Assembly (NCBI GenBank): GCA_963803375.1
Contig: CAWDMB010000016.1
Location: 62,001-126,000 of the forward strand
Direction: 5' to 3'
DNA: 64,000 nt
Origin: JAOPZW01 sp963803375
GTDB taxonomy: Bacteria > Actinomycetota > Thermoleophilia > Solirubrobacterales > Solirubrobacteraceae
Position numbers and translations under genes: made by a program. How positions within the stretch are numbered: position 1 is the stretch's first letter; each line of letters begins with the position of its first letter. Of the stretch, positions 15,945-25,118 are shown in pieces. The notes beneath the pieces are model-generated. The model ran no database searches, was not told where the DNA came from, and was given only the letters and a program-made list of their open reading frames with translations.

Positions 15945-16606
15945 CCGGGCCGACCCCCGGCGCACCGCACGGCGACGACGTGCCGCCGGCGGTCGCCGAG
16001 GCCGCGGGCAACGGCGCGGGCACGCGGGCCGCCGCTGCGCACGCACTCGCCGAGGCCAGGGCGCAGGCAGCCGCCGCCGAACGCGTCCGGGTGGACGTCG
16101 CCGCGGAGCAGGCGGCGGCCGACTACACCGGCCTCGTGACGCGCGCCATCGCGTTCGGCATCGACGCGCTTATCATCGACCTCGCCGCCGTCGGCGTCGC
16201 CGCGATCGTCGCGCTCGCGCTGAACCTCCTCCAGGTCCCGTCGAAGCTCGACACGGCGCTGGCGGCCGTCGGCGCCGTGGCGCTCGTCCTGTGGGGCGCG
16301 GCGTACTTCGTGACGTTCTGGTCGACGACCGGCCAGACACCGGGCGCGCGCATGATGCGGTTCCGCGTCCTCGCCCCCCGCGCCGAGCGCGGGCGGATCA
16401 CCCCGCGACGGGCGCTCGTGCGCCTGATCGCCATGACGCTCGCCGCGATCCCGCTGCTGGCCGGTTTCTTCATCGTGCTCCTCGACGACCGCCGCCGCGG
16501 CCTGCACGACCGAATCGCGGGCACGGTCGTCGTCGACGCGCCGGACACCGAGACCCGGGTGCGCCGCAGGCGCGCCAGGGCACCCGAGCGCGGCACGACG
16601 TCCTGA
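15941..16606 (+). CDS. RDD-family membrane protein
   Basis: 221 residues. An Ala-rich soluble N-terminus (1-60) leads into an RDD domain. Its Arg and two Asp residues appear in TRAIAFGIDALIID at the first helix, followed by helices at about 80-100, 105-120 and 165-190 and the typical TGQTPGARMMRFRV and RRRGLHDRIAGTVVV segments. RDD proteins are small integral membrane proteins, some proposed as ion exchangers. The ATG overlaps the previous stop by four bases, tying it to the 13-residue-repeat protein. Function is not predictable beyond membrane location. Confidence 0.88.
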   Translation: MTGPTPGAPHGDDVPPAVAEAAGNGAGTRAAAAHALAEARAQAAAAERVRVDVAAEQAAADYTGLVTRAIAFGIDALIIDLAAVGVAAIVALALNLLQVPSKLDTALAAVGAVALVLWGAAYFVTFWSTTGQTPGARMMRFRVLAPRAERGRITPRRALVRLIAMTLAAIPLLAGFFIVLLDDRRRGLHDRIAGTVVVDAPDTETRVRRRRARAPERGTTS

Positions 16607-16904
16607 GCCCCGCGGGCTTGCCCTCACCATGAAGGCTCCGCAGCGCGGAGCCCTCGTCGTCGTCACGGATGCCGGCACGGCGCACGCCCCGATCCGGGGT
16701 TGGGACGAGACGGAGCAGTTCGCGTCCGGCGCCGCTCTCGCCCGCGGCAGGCAGCGGGTCGGGGGCCGCCCGCACGCACCTGTCGTCGAAGGGGTGAGCG
16801 CCCCCGCATCGGACACCGGCGGGCCCGGTGGTCGTGCGCCCCGTGACGAGCGAAGCTGGCCGCGTGTCGCGGTAGCGCTTTCGACCCGAATGAGGAGGAA
16901 CAAG
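16607..16904. other. 298-bp gap without recognisable gene
   Basis: Between the RDD gene and the DUF1269 gene. The right end has the Shine-Dalgarno GAGGAGGAA (16892-16900) and a loose -10-like TAGCGCT near 16873. I see no gene, repeat or RNA signature in the rest. Confidence 0.5.
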
Positions 16905-17435
16905 ATGGCGATCGACACGCTCATTGCATACGTCGGCGTGTACGACAGCGTCGCCGACGCGGAGGCCGACTATCAGCTCGTGAAGGACCTCCACACCGAG
17001 GCGGACCTGATCGACGCCTACGACGCGGCCGTCGTGGAGCGCCGCGCGGGCGGCAAGACCAAGATCGTCAAGAAGCACGAGACGCCCACGCGGGTGGGCG
17101 GCGTGCTCGGCGGCGGGGTCGGGCTGGCCACCGGACTGGTCGTCGCGCTCTTCCCGTTCGCCGCCGTCGGCGGCGGGCTGCTGGCGGGCACCGCCGCAGG
17201 CGGCGCCATCCTGGGTGCGGTGGCCGGTCACGCGGCGGCGGGAATGAGCCGCGACGACCTCAAGGAGCTCGGCGAGCACCTGGACGCCGGCCAGGCGGGC
17301 CTCGTCGTCGTCGCCGTGTCCGACATGGGCGCCAAGGTCGAGCAGGCGATGAAGCGCGCGTCGAAGCTCGAGCAGAGGCAGATCGAGGCCGACACGGCCG
17401 AGATCGAGCGCGACGCCTCTGCGGCCGCGAGCTAG
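16905..17435 (+). CDS. DUF1269-family protein
   Basis: 176 residues. The N-terminal part (DTLIAYVGVYDSVADAEADY) and the central Gly-rich hydrophobic region (about 62-108) match DUF1269 proteins, which are common in actinobacteria and often stress-associated. A charged helical C-terminus rich in Glu, Lys and Ala ends the protein. The hydrophobic centre could insert in or lie on the membrane. Start is fixed by the strong GAGGAGGAA. The neighbours (repeat protein, RDD, SHOCT) are also small membrane-linked proteins. Biochemical function unknown. Confidence 0.8.
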   Translation: MAIDTLIAYVGVYDSVADAEADYQLVKDLHTEADLIDAYDAAVVERRAGGKTKIVKKHETPTRVGGVLGGGVGLATGLVVALFPFAAVGGGLLAGTAAGGAILGAVAGHAAAGMSRDDLKELGEHLDAGQAGLVVVAVSDMGAKVEQAMKRASKLEQRQIEADTAEIERDASAAAS

Positions 17436-17527
17436 CGAGGACCTCGCCCGGGCGTCGGCCGCCGTGGGCGCGCCGCCCCGGCCTGAGCGCACGGGAAGCT
17501 TCTTCGCCGTGGGGCGTCCCCGGTTTC

Positions 17528-18364
17528 ATGACCCAGACGCGGCCGGCCGACCGATACGCGCTCGATCGGGAGCTCGAGGAGAAGCGGCTCACCCTCCAGG
17601 CGCAGGGCTTCCTGGATCGCCTCTCCGAGCGGGTGCTGCGCGAGGCGGGGCTCGAGCCCGGAATGCGCGTGCTCGACCTCGGGTCGGGCATGGCCGACCA
17701 CGCGCTGCTCGCCGCGCGGATCGTCGGGCCCGGCGGGTACGTCGTCGGCGTGGAGGGCGATCCCGGGACGCTGGCGGCGGCGCGCGAGCGGCTGGACCGG
17801 CTCGGCGCGACGAACGTCGAGGTCGTGCCGGGCGACGTCGCCGCGCTCGAGGCGGTGCCCGGCGCGCCGTGGGACGCGGTCATCGGGCGGCTCGTGCTCC
17901 ACTACGTGCCCGAGCCCGCTGCCGCGCTGCGCAGCGCCGCGGCGGTCGTGCGTCCGGGCGGCCTGCTCGTGGGCCTGGAGTTCGACTTCCTGGGCATGAT
18001 CTCGCACCCGGCCGTGCCGCTCTACGACTGGATCGCCGTGCTCATGTTCGAGCTCTTCGTGCGCCTCGAGGCGCATCCGCGGATGGGGCTCGAGCTGCGG
18101 CCGGCCTTCCTCGCCGCCGGACTCGCCGAGCCGACCGTGCGCGCCGAGAGCGCGCTCGGCGGCGCGTCGGACGACTCGATCCTCACGGTCGTGGCACGGA
18201 CGCTGCGCTCGATGGCCCCGGCGATGGAGGCCACGGGCGTGGCCACCGCCGTCGAGCTCGACCTCGACACCGTCGAGGCGCGCCTGCGCGCGGAGGTCGC
18301 GGAGACCGGTGGCGTCGTCTGCAGCCCGACGCTCGTGGGCGCCTGGGCGCGAACCGCGGCGTAG
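17528..18364 (+). CDS. SAM-dependent class I methyltransferase
   Basis: 278 residues. SAM-binding motif I is VLDLGSGMADHALLA (about residues 49-63), with the acidic end of strand 2 in VGVEGDPG and motif post-I in EVVPGDVAAL. The region WDAVIGRLVLHYVPEP is the usual motif II/III of UbiE/Coq5-like enzymes. Acceptor unknown. The C-terminal third shows no known domain. No clear ribosome site or -10 box precedes the ATG, so the start is only fairly sure. The gene is convergent with the FAD enzyme gene, 12 bp apart. Confidence 0.85.
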   Translation: MTQTRPADRYALDRELEEKRLTLQAQGFLDRLSERVLREAGLEPGMRVLDLGSGMADHALLAARIVGPGGYVVGVEGDPGTLAAARERLDRLGATNVEVVPGDVAALEAVPGAPWDAVIGRLVLHYVPEPAAALRSAAAVVRPGGLLVGLEFDFLGMISHPAVPLYDWIAVLMFELFVRLEAHPRMGLELRPAFLAAGLAEPTVRAESALGGASDDSILTVVARTLRSMAPAMEATGVATAVELDLDTVEARLRAEVAETGGVVCSPTLVGAWARTAA

Positions 18365-18376
18365 AGGGCCTTCTCG

Positions 18377-20035
18377 CTAGACGATCTTGCCCGGGTTGAG
18401 GTTCGCCCCGGGATCGACGCCGTCGAAGAGCGAGCGCAGCATCGCCACGCCGGGGGCGGAGATGTCCTGCTCGAGCCAGCGCGCGTGCTCCGTGCCGACC
18501 GCGTGATGATGCGACAGCGTCGCGCCCTCGTCGACGAACGCCTGCTGGATCGCGCCCTTGACGACGTCGTACTGCTCGAGCGGCTCGCGGCCGGCCGCGG
18601 GCGTGAACGCGAACGTGAAGTACAGGCACGCGCCGGCGTGGTAGCTGTGCGAGAGGTGGCACATGATGTACCCGCGCACGTCGAGGTCGACGAAGGCGCC
18701 GCGGGCGGCCGCCATCACGGCGTCGTAGAGGCGCGGCAGCACGCTCCAGGGCGCGGAGGTCTCCGACACGTCGGCGAGCGCGCCGCGGTCCAGGAGGAAG
18801 TCGCGGATGTACGGGGTGTCGAACTTCTTGCGGTCGTACAGGTCGCCGGGCCCGCGTCCGATGCCCAGCCCGCCGTGGCGGTGGGCGATGCGCGCCACCC
18901 GCAGCCGCTGCGCGCGCACGTGGGCGCCGCCGCCCTCGAAGCCGACGAAGGCCAGGCACATCGCGTCGAGGTCGAAGCCGCGCCGGCGGCGCAGGTAGGC
19001 CTGCAGCGCCTTCGACGTCGCCGCGTCGAGCAGCGAGCCGTCCTTCCTCGTGGCGAGCGAGAAGCGCGTCTCGGGGCCGTCGGAGACGCGCGTCACCGAC
19101 GGCGAGGCCGCGCCCGTCGCGATCTCGCGCATGGCCCGAAGCGCCCGCGGCCAGTCGGGCAGCAGGTAGCCGAGGATCAGGCGGTGCTCGGGCACGCGAT
19201 GGACGTGGACCGTCGCCTCGCTGATCACGCCGAGGCGCCCCTCGCTGCCGAGGACCATCTCGCGCACGCTCGGGCCGGTCGACGTGCTCGGCACCGGACG
19301 CGTCGCGAGCACGCCTCCCGGCGTGACGACGCGCACCGCGCGCGTGAGGTCGGCGACGTCGCCGTACTTGTCGGACTGCATGCCCGACGATCGCGTCGCG
19401 ATCCAGCCGCCGAGCGTCGAGTGCGTGAAGCTGTCGGGGAAGTGCCCGACCGTCCAGCCGCGCGATCCGAGCTGGCGCTCGAGCTCGGGCCCGAGGACCC
19501 CCGCCTGCACGCGCGCCAGCCGCGAGGCGCCGTCGATCTCGAGCACCCGGTCCATGCGGCCGACGTCGACCGACACGACCGGGCGTCCCTCGGCGGCGGG
19601 CGCCTCGACGCTGCCCGAGATGTTCGTCCCGCCGCCGAAGGGGATGAGCACGGCGTCGGCCTCGAGCGCCGCGCGCAGGACCGCGGCGAGCTGCGCCTCG
19701 TCGACGGGGCGCACGACGGCGTCGGGCAGCCGGCCGAGCTCGCCCCGGCGATGGCGGACGAGGTCGCGCAGGCTCTTGCCACGCGCGTGGACGACGCGGT
19801 CCAGCGCGGCGACGGAGACGTGCTCGGCGCCCACGGCGGCGGCGAGCGCCGTCCGCAGCCGGTCCGGGAGCGCCGGCGGCGGGACCGTGAGGTCGCCGAA
19901 GGGCACGGGCCGCCCGGTCACCGCGGCGACGTCGAGGCCGAGCGCCTCGCGCAGGAACGGCCCGAGCCGCGGCTTGTCCTCGTGGGTGAACGCGACGTCC
20001 TCCTCGCCCCAGCCCCACCACTTCATGGCGCCCAT
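18377..20035 (-). CDS. FAD-linked oxidase, alkyldihydroxyacetonephosphate synthase-like
   Basis: 552 residues of the vanillyl-alcohol-oxidase FAD superfamily. The FAD-binding PFGGGTNISGSVEAP (about 160-175), RSSGMQSDKYGD, MVLGSEGRLGVI and the C-terminal HHHAVGTEHARWLEQD and GANLNPGKIV follow the AGPS pattern, including the His triplet used in catalysis. By family knowledge AGPS swaps an acyl for an alkyl chain on dihydroxyacetone phosphate to make ether lipids; bacterial homologues may instead be glycolate or lactate-type dehydrogenases. The start overlaps the stop of the helicase gene by one base (TGATG). Confidence 0.82.
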   Translation of the reverse strand: MGAMKWWGWGEEDVAFTHEDKPRLGPFLREALGLDVAAVTGRPVPFGDLTVPPPALPDRLRTALAAAVGAEHVSVAALDRVVHARGKSLRDLVRHRRGELGRLPDAVVRPVDEAQLAAVLRAALEADAVLIPFGGGTNISGSVEAPAAEGRPVVSVDVGRMDRVLEIDGASRLARVQAGVLGPELERQLGSRGWTVGHFPDSFTHSTLGGWIATRSSGMQSDKYGDVADLTRAVRVVTPGGVLATRPVPSTSTGPSVREMVLGSEGRLGVISEATVHVHRVPEHRLILGYLLPDWPRALRAMREIATGAASPSVTRVSDGPETRFSLATRKDGSLLDAATSKALQAYLRRRRGFDLDAMCLAFVGFEGGGAHVRAQRLRVARIAHRHGGLGIGRGPGDLYDRKKFDTPYIRDFLLDRGALADVSETSAPWSVLPRLYDAVMAAARGAFVDLDVRGYIMCHLSHSYHAGACLYFTFAFTPAAGREPLEQYDVVKGAIQQAFVDEGATLSHHHAVGTEHARWLEQDISAPGVAMLRSLFDGVDPGANLNPGKIV

Positions 20036-23000
20036 CAGCGCTCCGCCGCCGGACAGGCGATGCGGAAGTCGCACGCCGAGCAGGCGGCGTAGGACGGCGT
20101 CGGCTCGAAGCCCTGCGCGAGGATGCCGTCGGCCACCTCGTGGACCGTCTCGGTGATCCAGTCGCGGTCGACGTCCTCGGTCGGGAGCGGCACCTTCGTG
20201 TCGTCGAGGACGTAGAGGTAGGCCTGCTGGGAGGCCTCCAGGCGCCAGGCCTCGCGCGCGCCGACGGCATAGAGGGCGAGCTGCACGTCCTCGCGCAGCT
20301 GCGCCTGCGTCTTCGGGCGCCCCGTCTTGTAGTCGAGCAGCTCGAAGTCGCCGCCGGGCAGGCGGTCGACCCGGTCCACGCGCCCGCGCAACGTGTGGGC
20401 GCCGAGCTTGAACTGGAACGAGCGCTCGAACCAGAGCGGCTCGCCCGGGTCCTCGCGCATGCGCTCGTGGTAGCGGCGCAGGGCGCCGCCCGCCTTGCCG
20501 TGGAGCTGGCGCTCCTGCTCCGACGCGCCGAACCCCCCCCGCCGCCAGCCCGCCTCGAGCAGCCCGAGCAGCTCGTCGAGCGTCCGCCCCGAGCCCTGGT
20601 GATAGCGCTCGAGGACCTGGTGGACGAGGATCCCGAAGCGCTGGTTGAGCGTCGGCTCGCTCGGGATCCGGAAGACGCGGGCGAACTTGTACCTCAGCGG
20701 GCACGTCCGGTAGGTCTCGATGTCCGACGCGCTGAGGAGCAGGCCCTCGCCGCGGGTGGGCAAGAACGGCGCGAGCGAGGGCTCCTCGCGGGCGCTGATC
20801 GCGGCGGCGCGGGCGCGGGCGTCGCGCTCGACGTCGAGGACGAGCTCGTCGAGCGAGCTCGTCTGCAGGATGTCGCGCTGCTGGGCGGTGGCCGCCTGCA
20901 GGAGCGCGGCGTTGATCTGGGGCAGCGCCTCGGCGACGGGCTGGCCCTCGGGGCGCTGCAGGAGCGCGGCGAGCTTGACGAGCTCGAGGTAGCGCACGGT
21001 CCCGTGCGCGACGTCGAGGTCGGTGTCCATGCGCAGCTCGCCCAGGCGGCCGCCCACCCGCGGGATCCCGGCCAGGAGCTCGTCGCGCAGCGCGGTGAAC
21101 GTCGCGTGCAGCGCCTCGTCGGGGCCGAAGAGCTCCTCGTCGCGGTCCTCCCACGTCGCGCCGAGCGCCGTGCGCGCCTCCTCGGCGAACGACGACGGCG
21201 GCTGCGTCGCCCCGTGGTCCGAGAGCGCGGCGTAGGCGAGCACGAGCCCCTCGCGGGCACGCGTGAGGGCGACGTGCACGAGGCGGCGCATCTGGGCCAC
21301 GTGCGCCGCGCGCGTGTCGGGCGGCAGCGCCTCGTGCAGCAGCGCGTCGGGGATCGGCTCGACGAGGCGCCGGGGCGTGCCCGGCATCTGCGCGGACTGC
21401 AGGCCGAGGACGAAGACGTGGTCGAACTCCAGCCCCTGCGCCGCCTGCAGGCTCATGACCGCCACGGCGCCGTGCGCGCCCGGCGCGCGGTCCTCGTCGC
21501 GCAGCCCGGCGTCGGCCACCGCGCTCGCGTAGCGCGCGAACTCGCGCGGCGTCGCGTGCGGCGCCCTGCGCACGTGGGCCGCCGCGAGCTCGCCGAGCTG
21601 CGCGAGCGAGAGCAGGCGCTCGACGACGTCGGCCTGGGCGGCGAAGAGCTGCTGGCGGCGCAGGCCGAGGCGATCGATGAGCCGGTGCACGAAGAGGTCC
21701 GGGCGCGTCGTGTCGAGCGCGGCCGCGGCCTGGCGGTGGAGCTTGAGGAAGCCCAGGATGCGCTCGCGCGCCTCGGGCGGGAGCTGCGGCGACTCCGTGG
21801 CCGCGACGAGCGCGCTGACCATGTCGAGCCGCCGGCGCCGGGCGATCTGGATGCAGCGCGCGAGGTCGATCGAGCGCAGCTCGACCGGCGGGCGCGCGAG
21901 CGCGCGGACGACGGCGCCGGCGTCGCCGGGATCGACGAGCAGGCGCAGCCAGGCGAGCACGTCCTTGACCTCGGCGCGCTGGAAGAACGCGGTTGCGCCG
22001 GCCAGCCGGTAGGGCACGGCGCGCTCCTCGAGCGCGACGGCGACGGCCTGGCCCTCGTGGCGCACGGAGCGCACGAGCACCGCGAGCGCCTCGGGGGCGA
22101 CGCCGCCGCGCACGAGGCGCTCGATCTCGCCCGCGACGCCCTGCGCCTGGGCGCGCTCGTTGGCGCAGCGCCAGAAGCGCACGCGGCCGCCCGCCGGCGC
22201 GTCGACGCGCTTGGCCACGCGGTCGCCGAGCGGCGCCACCACGGCCTGCGCGGCCTGCGCGATCGTCGCCGGGCAGCGCTGCGAGCGCTCGAGGCGCAGC
22301 GTGCGGGCGTCGGGCAGCCCGTGCGCGAGGTCGCGCGCGTTCTTGGCCGCCGCGCCGCGCATCCGCCGCACCGCGCAGTCGTCGTCGAACGCCGCCGTCA
22401 GCCCTCCGTGCTCGCGCGCCAGCAGCGTGATGAGGGTCAGGTGGGCATGATCGAGGTCCTGGGCGTCGTCGACGAGGACGTGGCGCCAGCGCGCCGCGAC
22501 CCGCGCCCGGACGTGCGGGCGCTCGGCCAGCAGCGCACCGGCGCGCAGGACGAGGTCGCCGGGATCGAGGGCGCCGCGCTCTACGAGCATTCGATCGTGG
22601 GTCTCGTAGAGCGCCGCGAACTCGCGCTCACGCGGGCCCCGCTCGTCGTCGGCGGGCAGCGTGGCGGCCCAGCGCGCGTACTCGGCCGGCGTCACCGAGG
22701 CGGCCTTGAGCTCGTCGACGCGGGCGATGACCGCGCCGAGCAGCAGGGCGGGGCGGCCCCCGAGGTCGTGCGCGCGCAGCGTGAGCTCGTCGACGCGCTC
22801 GAGCAGCATCGCGAGGCGGTCGGCGGGCGTCACGGGCACGGCGAACGGGTCGAGGCCCGCCTCGAGCGCCTCGTCGTGGAGCAGGCGGGCGGCGATCGCC
22901 GGCACTGTGCCGACCGCGAGCTCCTCGAAGCCGCGATCGAGCGCGTCCTCGACGCCCGCGCGCAGGGCATCGGCGGCGAGCTCGGTCGCGGTGATCGCGA

Positions 23001-23166
23001 CGACCTGCTCGGGCGCGAGGCCGCCCGGGCCCGCCAGCCACCCGTATCGGGCGCGCAGCGCGGCCGTCTTGCCCGTGCCCGCGGCGCCCAGGACGAGCGC
23101 CGGGCCGCCGCGGTGGGTGACGACCTCGCGCTGGGCCGGGGTGAGGCCGTCGAGCGGATCGGACAC
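20035..23166 (-). CDS. UvrD-like helicase with C-terminal Fe-S PD-(D/E)XK nuclease
   Basis: 1043 residues, layout as in AdnA/AddA-type proteins. Walker A is LGAAGTGKTAAL (about 28-39). The Walker B region is HVLVDDAQDLD, with Asp where UvrD enzymes have Glu; motif III is AFDDDCAVRRMRGA, with Cys in place of the usual Gln; motif V is VMSLQAAQGLEF, with Gln in place of the usual His and Lys; motif VI RRLVHVALTRAR is normal. The nuclease domain is complete: TCPLRYKF, GILVHQVLE, RGRVDRVDRL, LLDYKTGRPK, QLALYAV, and the terminal Cys cluster CSACDFRIAC that with the upstream Cys would hold a 4Fe-4S cluster. It probably works in double-strand break end processing with a partner not in this window. 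Confidence 0.88.
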   Translation of the reverse strand: MSDPLDGLTPAQREVVTHRGGPALVLGAAGTGKTAALRARYGWLAGPGGLAPEQVVAITATELAADALRAGVEDALDRGFEELAVGTVPAIAARLLHDEALEAGLDPFAVPVTPADRLAMLLERVDELTLRAHDLGGRPALLLGAVIARVDELKAASVTPAEYARWAATLPADDERGPREREFAALYETHDRMLVERGALDPGDLVLRAGALLAERPHVRARVAARWRHVLVDDAQDLDHAHLTLITLLAREHGGLTAAFDDDCAVRRMRGAAAKNARDLAHGLPDARTLRLERSQRCPATIAQAAQAVVAPLGDRVAKRVDAPAGGRVRFWRCANERAQAQGVAGEIERLVRGGVAPEALAVLVRSVRHEGQAVAVALEERAVPYRLAGATAFFQRAEVKDVLAWLRLLVDPGDAGAVVRALARPPVELRSIDLARCIQIARRRRLDMVSALVAATESPQLPPEARERILGFLKLHRQAAAALDTTRPDLFVHRLIDRLGLRRQQLFAAQADVVERLLSLAQLGELAAAHVRRAPHATPREFARYASAVADAGLRDEDRAPGAHGAVAVMSLQAAQGLEFDHVFVLGLQSAQMPGTPRRLVEPIPDALLHEALPPDTRAAHVAQMRRLVHVALTRAREGLVLAYAALSDHGATQPPSSFAEEARTALGATWEDRDEELFGPDEALHATFTALRDELLAGIPRVGGRLGELRMDTDLDVAHGTVRYLELVKLAALLQRPEGQPVAEALPQINAALLQAATAQQRDILQTSSLDELVLDVERDARARAAAISAREEPSLAPFLPTRGEGLLLSASDIETYRTCPLRYKFARVFRIPSEPTLNQRFGILVHQVLERYHQGSGRTLDELLGLLEAGWRRGGFGASEQERQLHGKAGGALRRYHERMREDPGEPLWFERSFQFKLGAHTLRGRVDRVDRLPGGDFELLDYKTGRPKTQAQLREDVQLALYAVGAREAWRLEASQQAYLYVLDDTKVPLPTEDVDRDWITETVHEVADGILAQGFEPTPSYAACSACDFRIACPAAER

Positions 23167-23186
23167 GTCCCTAGAGTATGTCGCGC

Positions 23187-24053
23187 ATGCCCGCCGCTCC
23201 CGAGGCCTCCGCCGAGGTCCTTGACCACGACTGGCTCGGCGTGAGCCGGCGCGCCGGTGACGGGCTGCGCCGCGTGCTGCGCGAGCACCCGTCCAGCCGC
23301 GAACGGACCATCGAGACCGGCGAGCGCGGCGGCGGCGGCGACCGCACGCTCGTCATCGACGCCGCCGCCGAGGACGCCGTCTTCGCCGAGCTCGAGGCGC
23401 TGGAGCGCGAGGGCGCGCGCGTCACCGCGGTCTCCGAGGAGCGCGGCTTCGTCGACCTCGGCGGGGGCGGCGGACCGCCCTTCGTGGTCATCGACCCGAT
23501 CGACGGCTCGATGAACGCCAAGCGCGGCCTCACGCACCACGCGCTCTCGATCGCCGTGGCCGACGGCCCCACGATGGCCGATGTCGTCTTCGGCTACGTG
23601 CTCGACCTCGGGCCCGAGGAGGAGTGGTACGCGATCCGCGGGGTCGGGGCGTTTCGCAACGGCGAGCCGCTGGGGCCGGGGCCGCCCGAGCGCCGGCGCC
23701 GCGACGGGCGGCTCGAGCTCGTCGCCGTGGAGTCCGCCGATCCTCGCTGGCTGGCCGCGTCGAGCGAGGCGCTCGTCGCGGTCACGGGCCGCGTCCGAGC
23801 GATCGGCTCGATCGCGATCTCGCTCTGCCAGCTGGCGGCGACGCGCGTCGACGGCATGGCGACGCTGTGGCGCTGCCGCGCGGTCGACGCCGCGGCCGCG
23901 CAGCTCATCGTCCGCGAGAGCGGCGGCCTCGTCGCCTTCACCGCCTGCGCCAAGCCGCTCGGCGCGCCCCTGGACCTCGAGCCGCGCTCGCCGGTCGTCG
24001 CGGCGCGCACGGCGCGCGCGCTGGCCGAGCTTGCCACCCTTCCGAGCGCATGA
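23187..24053 (+). CDS. Inositol-monophosphatase-family phosphatase
   Basis: 288 residues. Metal-binding motifs are AVSEERG, VIDPIDGSMNA (about 100-111) and the C-terminal CRAVDAAAAQLIVRESGG, all with their acidic residues. Members hydrolyse inositol phosphates, fructose-1,6-bisphosphate or PAP in the cytoplasm with Mg; the substrate cannot be told here. TAGAGT (23172-23177) ends 9 nt before the ATG at 23187, which is preferred over the ATG at 23178. The stop overlaps the next start by ATGA. Confidence 0.88.
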   Translation: MPAAPEASAEVLDHDWLGVSRRAGDGLRRVLREHPSSRERTIETGERGGGGDRTLVIDAAAEDAVFAELEALEREGARVTAVSEERGFVDLGGGGGPPFVVIDPIDGSMNAKRGLTHHALSIAVADGPTMADVVFGYVLDLGPEEEWYAIRGVGAFRNGEPLGPGPPERRRRDGRLELVAVESADPRWLAASSEALVAVTGRVRAIGSIAISLCQLAATRVDGMATLWRCRAVDAAAAQLIVRESGGLVAFTACAKPLGAPLDLEPRSPVVAARTARALAELATLPSA

Positions 24054-25096
24054 TCGACTGGGGACTCGCGGAGCGCGTGGCCGACCTCGCCGCCGGTCAG
24101 GACGGGGGCGCCGGCCTGCCGGGCGACCTCGATGCGATCGCGGCGCGCGCGGAGGCCGGCGTGACCGCCTACGCGCAGCTCGCCCCAGCCGCCGCGCTGC
24201 CCCCCGCCGAGGCCGTCGACCGCGCGACGTGGACGCAGGCCAACCTGGCGACGATGCGCGCGACGCTCGATCCGGTCGTCGATCAGCTCGGGACCGGCGG
24301 CGGCGCGCTGGCCGGCCCGCTGCGCTCGGCCGGCGGGATGCTGCTCGCGGCCGAGATCGGCGGCATCGTCGGCTTCATGGGCCGCAACGTGCTCGGCCAG
24401 TTCGAGCTGCGCCTGCTGGACCCGAGCGCCCCGACGCGGCTGCTGCTCGTCGCCCCGAACGTCCGCAAGGCCGCGGAGACGATGGAGGTCGAGCTCGAGC
24501 AGCTGCTCGAGTGGGTGACCTTCCACGAGGTCACGCACGCCGTCCAGTTCGCCGGCGTGCCGTGGCTTCGCGAGCACCTCGCGGGCCTCCTCGGGGAGCT
24601 GCTCGCGAGCGTCAAGCTCCAGGTCGACCCCTCGACGCTGCTCAAGCTGCCCTCGAGCCAGGACCTGCGCTCGCTCTGGGACGGGGTGCGCGAGGGCGGC
24701 TTGGTGACCGCGATGGCCGGCCCGGAGCGCAAGGATCAGATCGACCGCCTGCAGGCGATCATGGCGCTCGTCGAGGGCCACGCAGAGCACGTCATGGACG
24801 CGGCCGGGGCGGCGTCGCTGCCCCAGCTCCCGAAGCTGCGCGAGGCCCTGAACCGGCGCCGGCGCGAGAAGCCGCCGCTCGTCAAGCTCCTCGAGCGCCT
24901 GCTCGGCCTCGACCTCAAGCTGCGCCAGTACGAGGTCGGCAAGCGCTTCTGCGACGCGGTCGTGCGCGACTGGGGCGTCGCCGGGCTCAACCGGGCCTGG
25001 AGCGCGCCCGAGCACCTGCCGACGCTCGCCGAGCTCGACGAGCCGGCCGCGTGGGTGCGGCGCACGCAGGTGCGCGCCGTCCCCCCGGCCGCCTGA
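24050..25096 (+). CDS. Zinc-dependent metalloprotease, DUF2342 family
   Basis: 348 residues. The zinc-binding HEVTH helix (in WVTFHEVTHAVQFAGVPWL, about residue 163) and downstream VEGHAEHVMDAAG match the actinobacterial DUF2342/'F420 biosynthesis-associated' family. The protein is probably soluble; no signal peptide or membrane helix is visible. The family name comes from genomic context elsewhere and no F420 gene is present here. It is translationally coupled to the IMPase-like gene by a 4-base overlap. Substrate unknown. Confidence 0.88.
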   Translation: MIDWGLAERVADLAAGQDGGAGLPGDLDAIAARAEAGVTAYAQLAPAAALPPAEAVDRATWTQANLATMRATLDPVVDQLGTGGGALAGPLRSAGGMLLAAEIGGIVGFMGRNVLGQFELRLLDPSAPTRLLLVAPNVRKAAETMEVELEQLLEWVTFHEVTHAVQFAGVPWLREHLAGLLGELLASVKLQVDPSTLLKLPSSQDLRSLWDGVREGGLVTAMAGPERKDQIDRLQAIMALVEGHAEHVMDAAGAASLPQLPKLREALNRRRREKPPLVKLLERLLGLDLKLRQYEVGKRFCDAVVRDWGVAGLNRAWSAPEHLPTLAELDEPAAWVRRTQVRAVPPAA

Positions 25097-25118
25097 GGGT
25101 CGGGCGTGCGGCCGCGCC

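Noticed and set aside
20140..23244. 1034-codon open frame on the plus strand opposite the helicase-nuclease
   Set aside because: The same GC shadow effect; the minus strand carries clear helicase and nuclease motifs.
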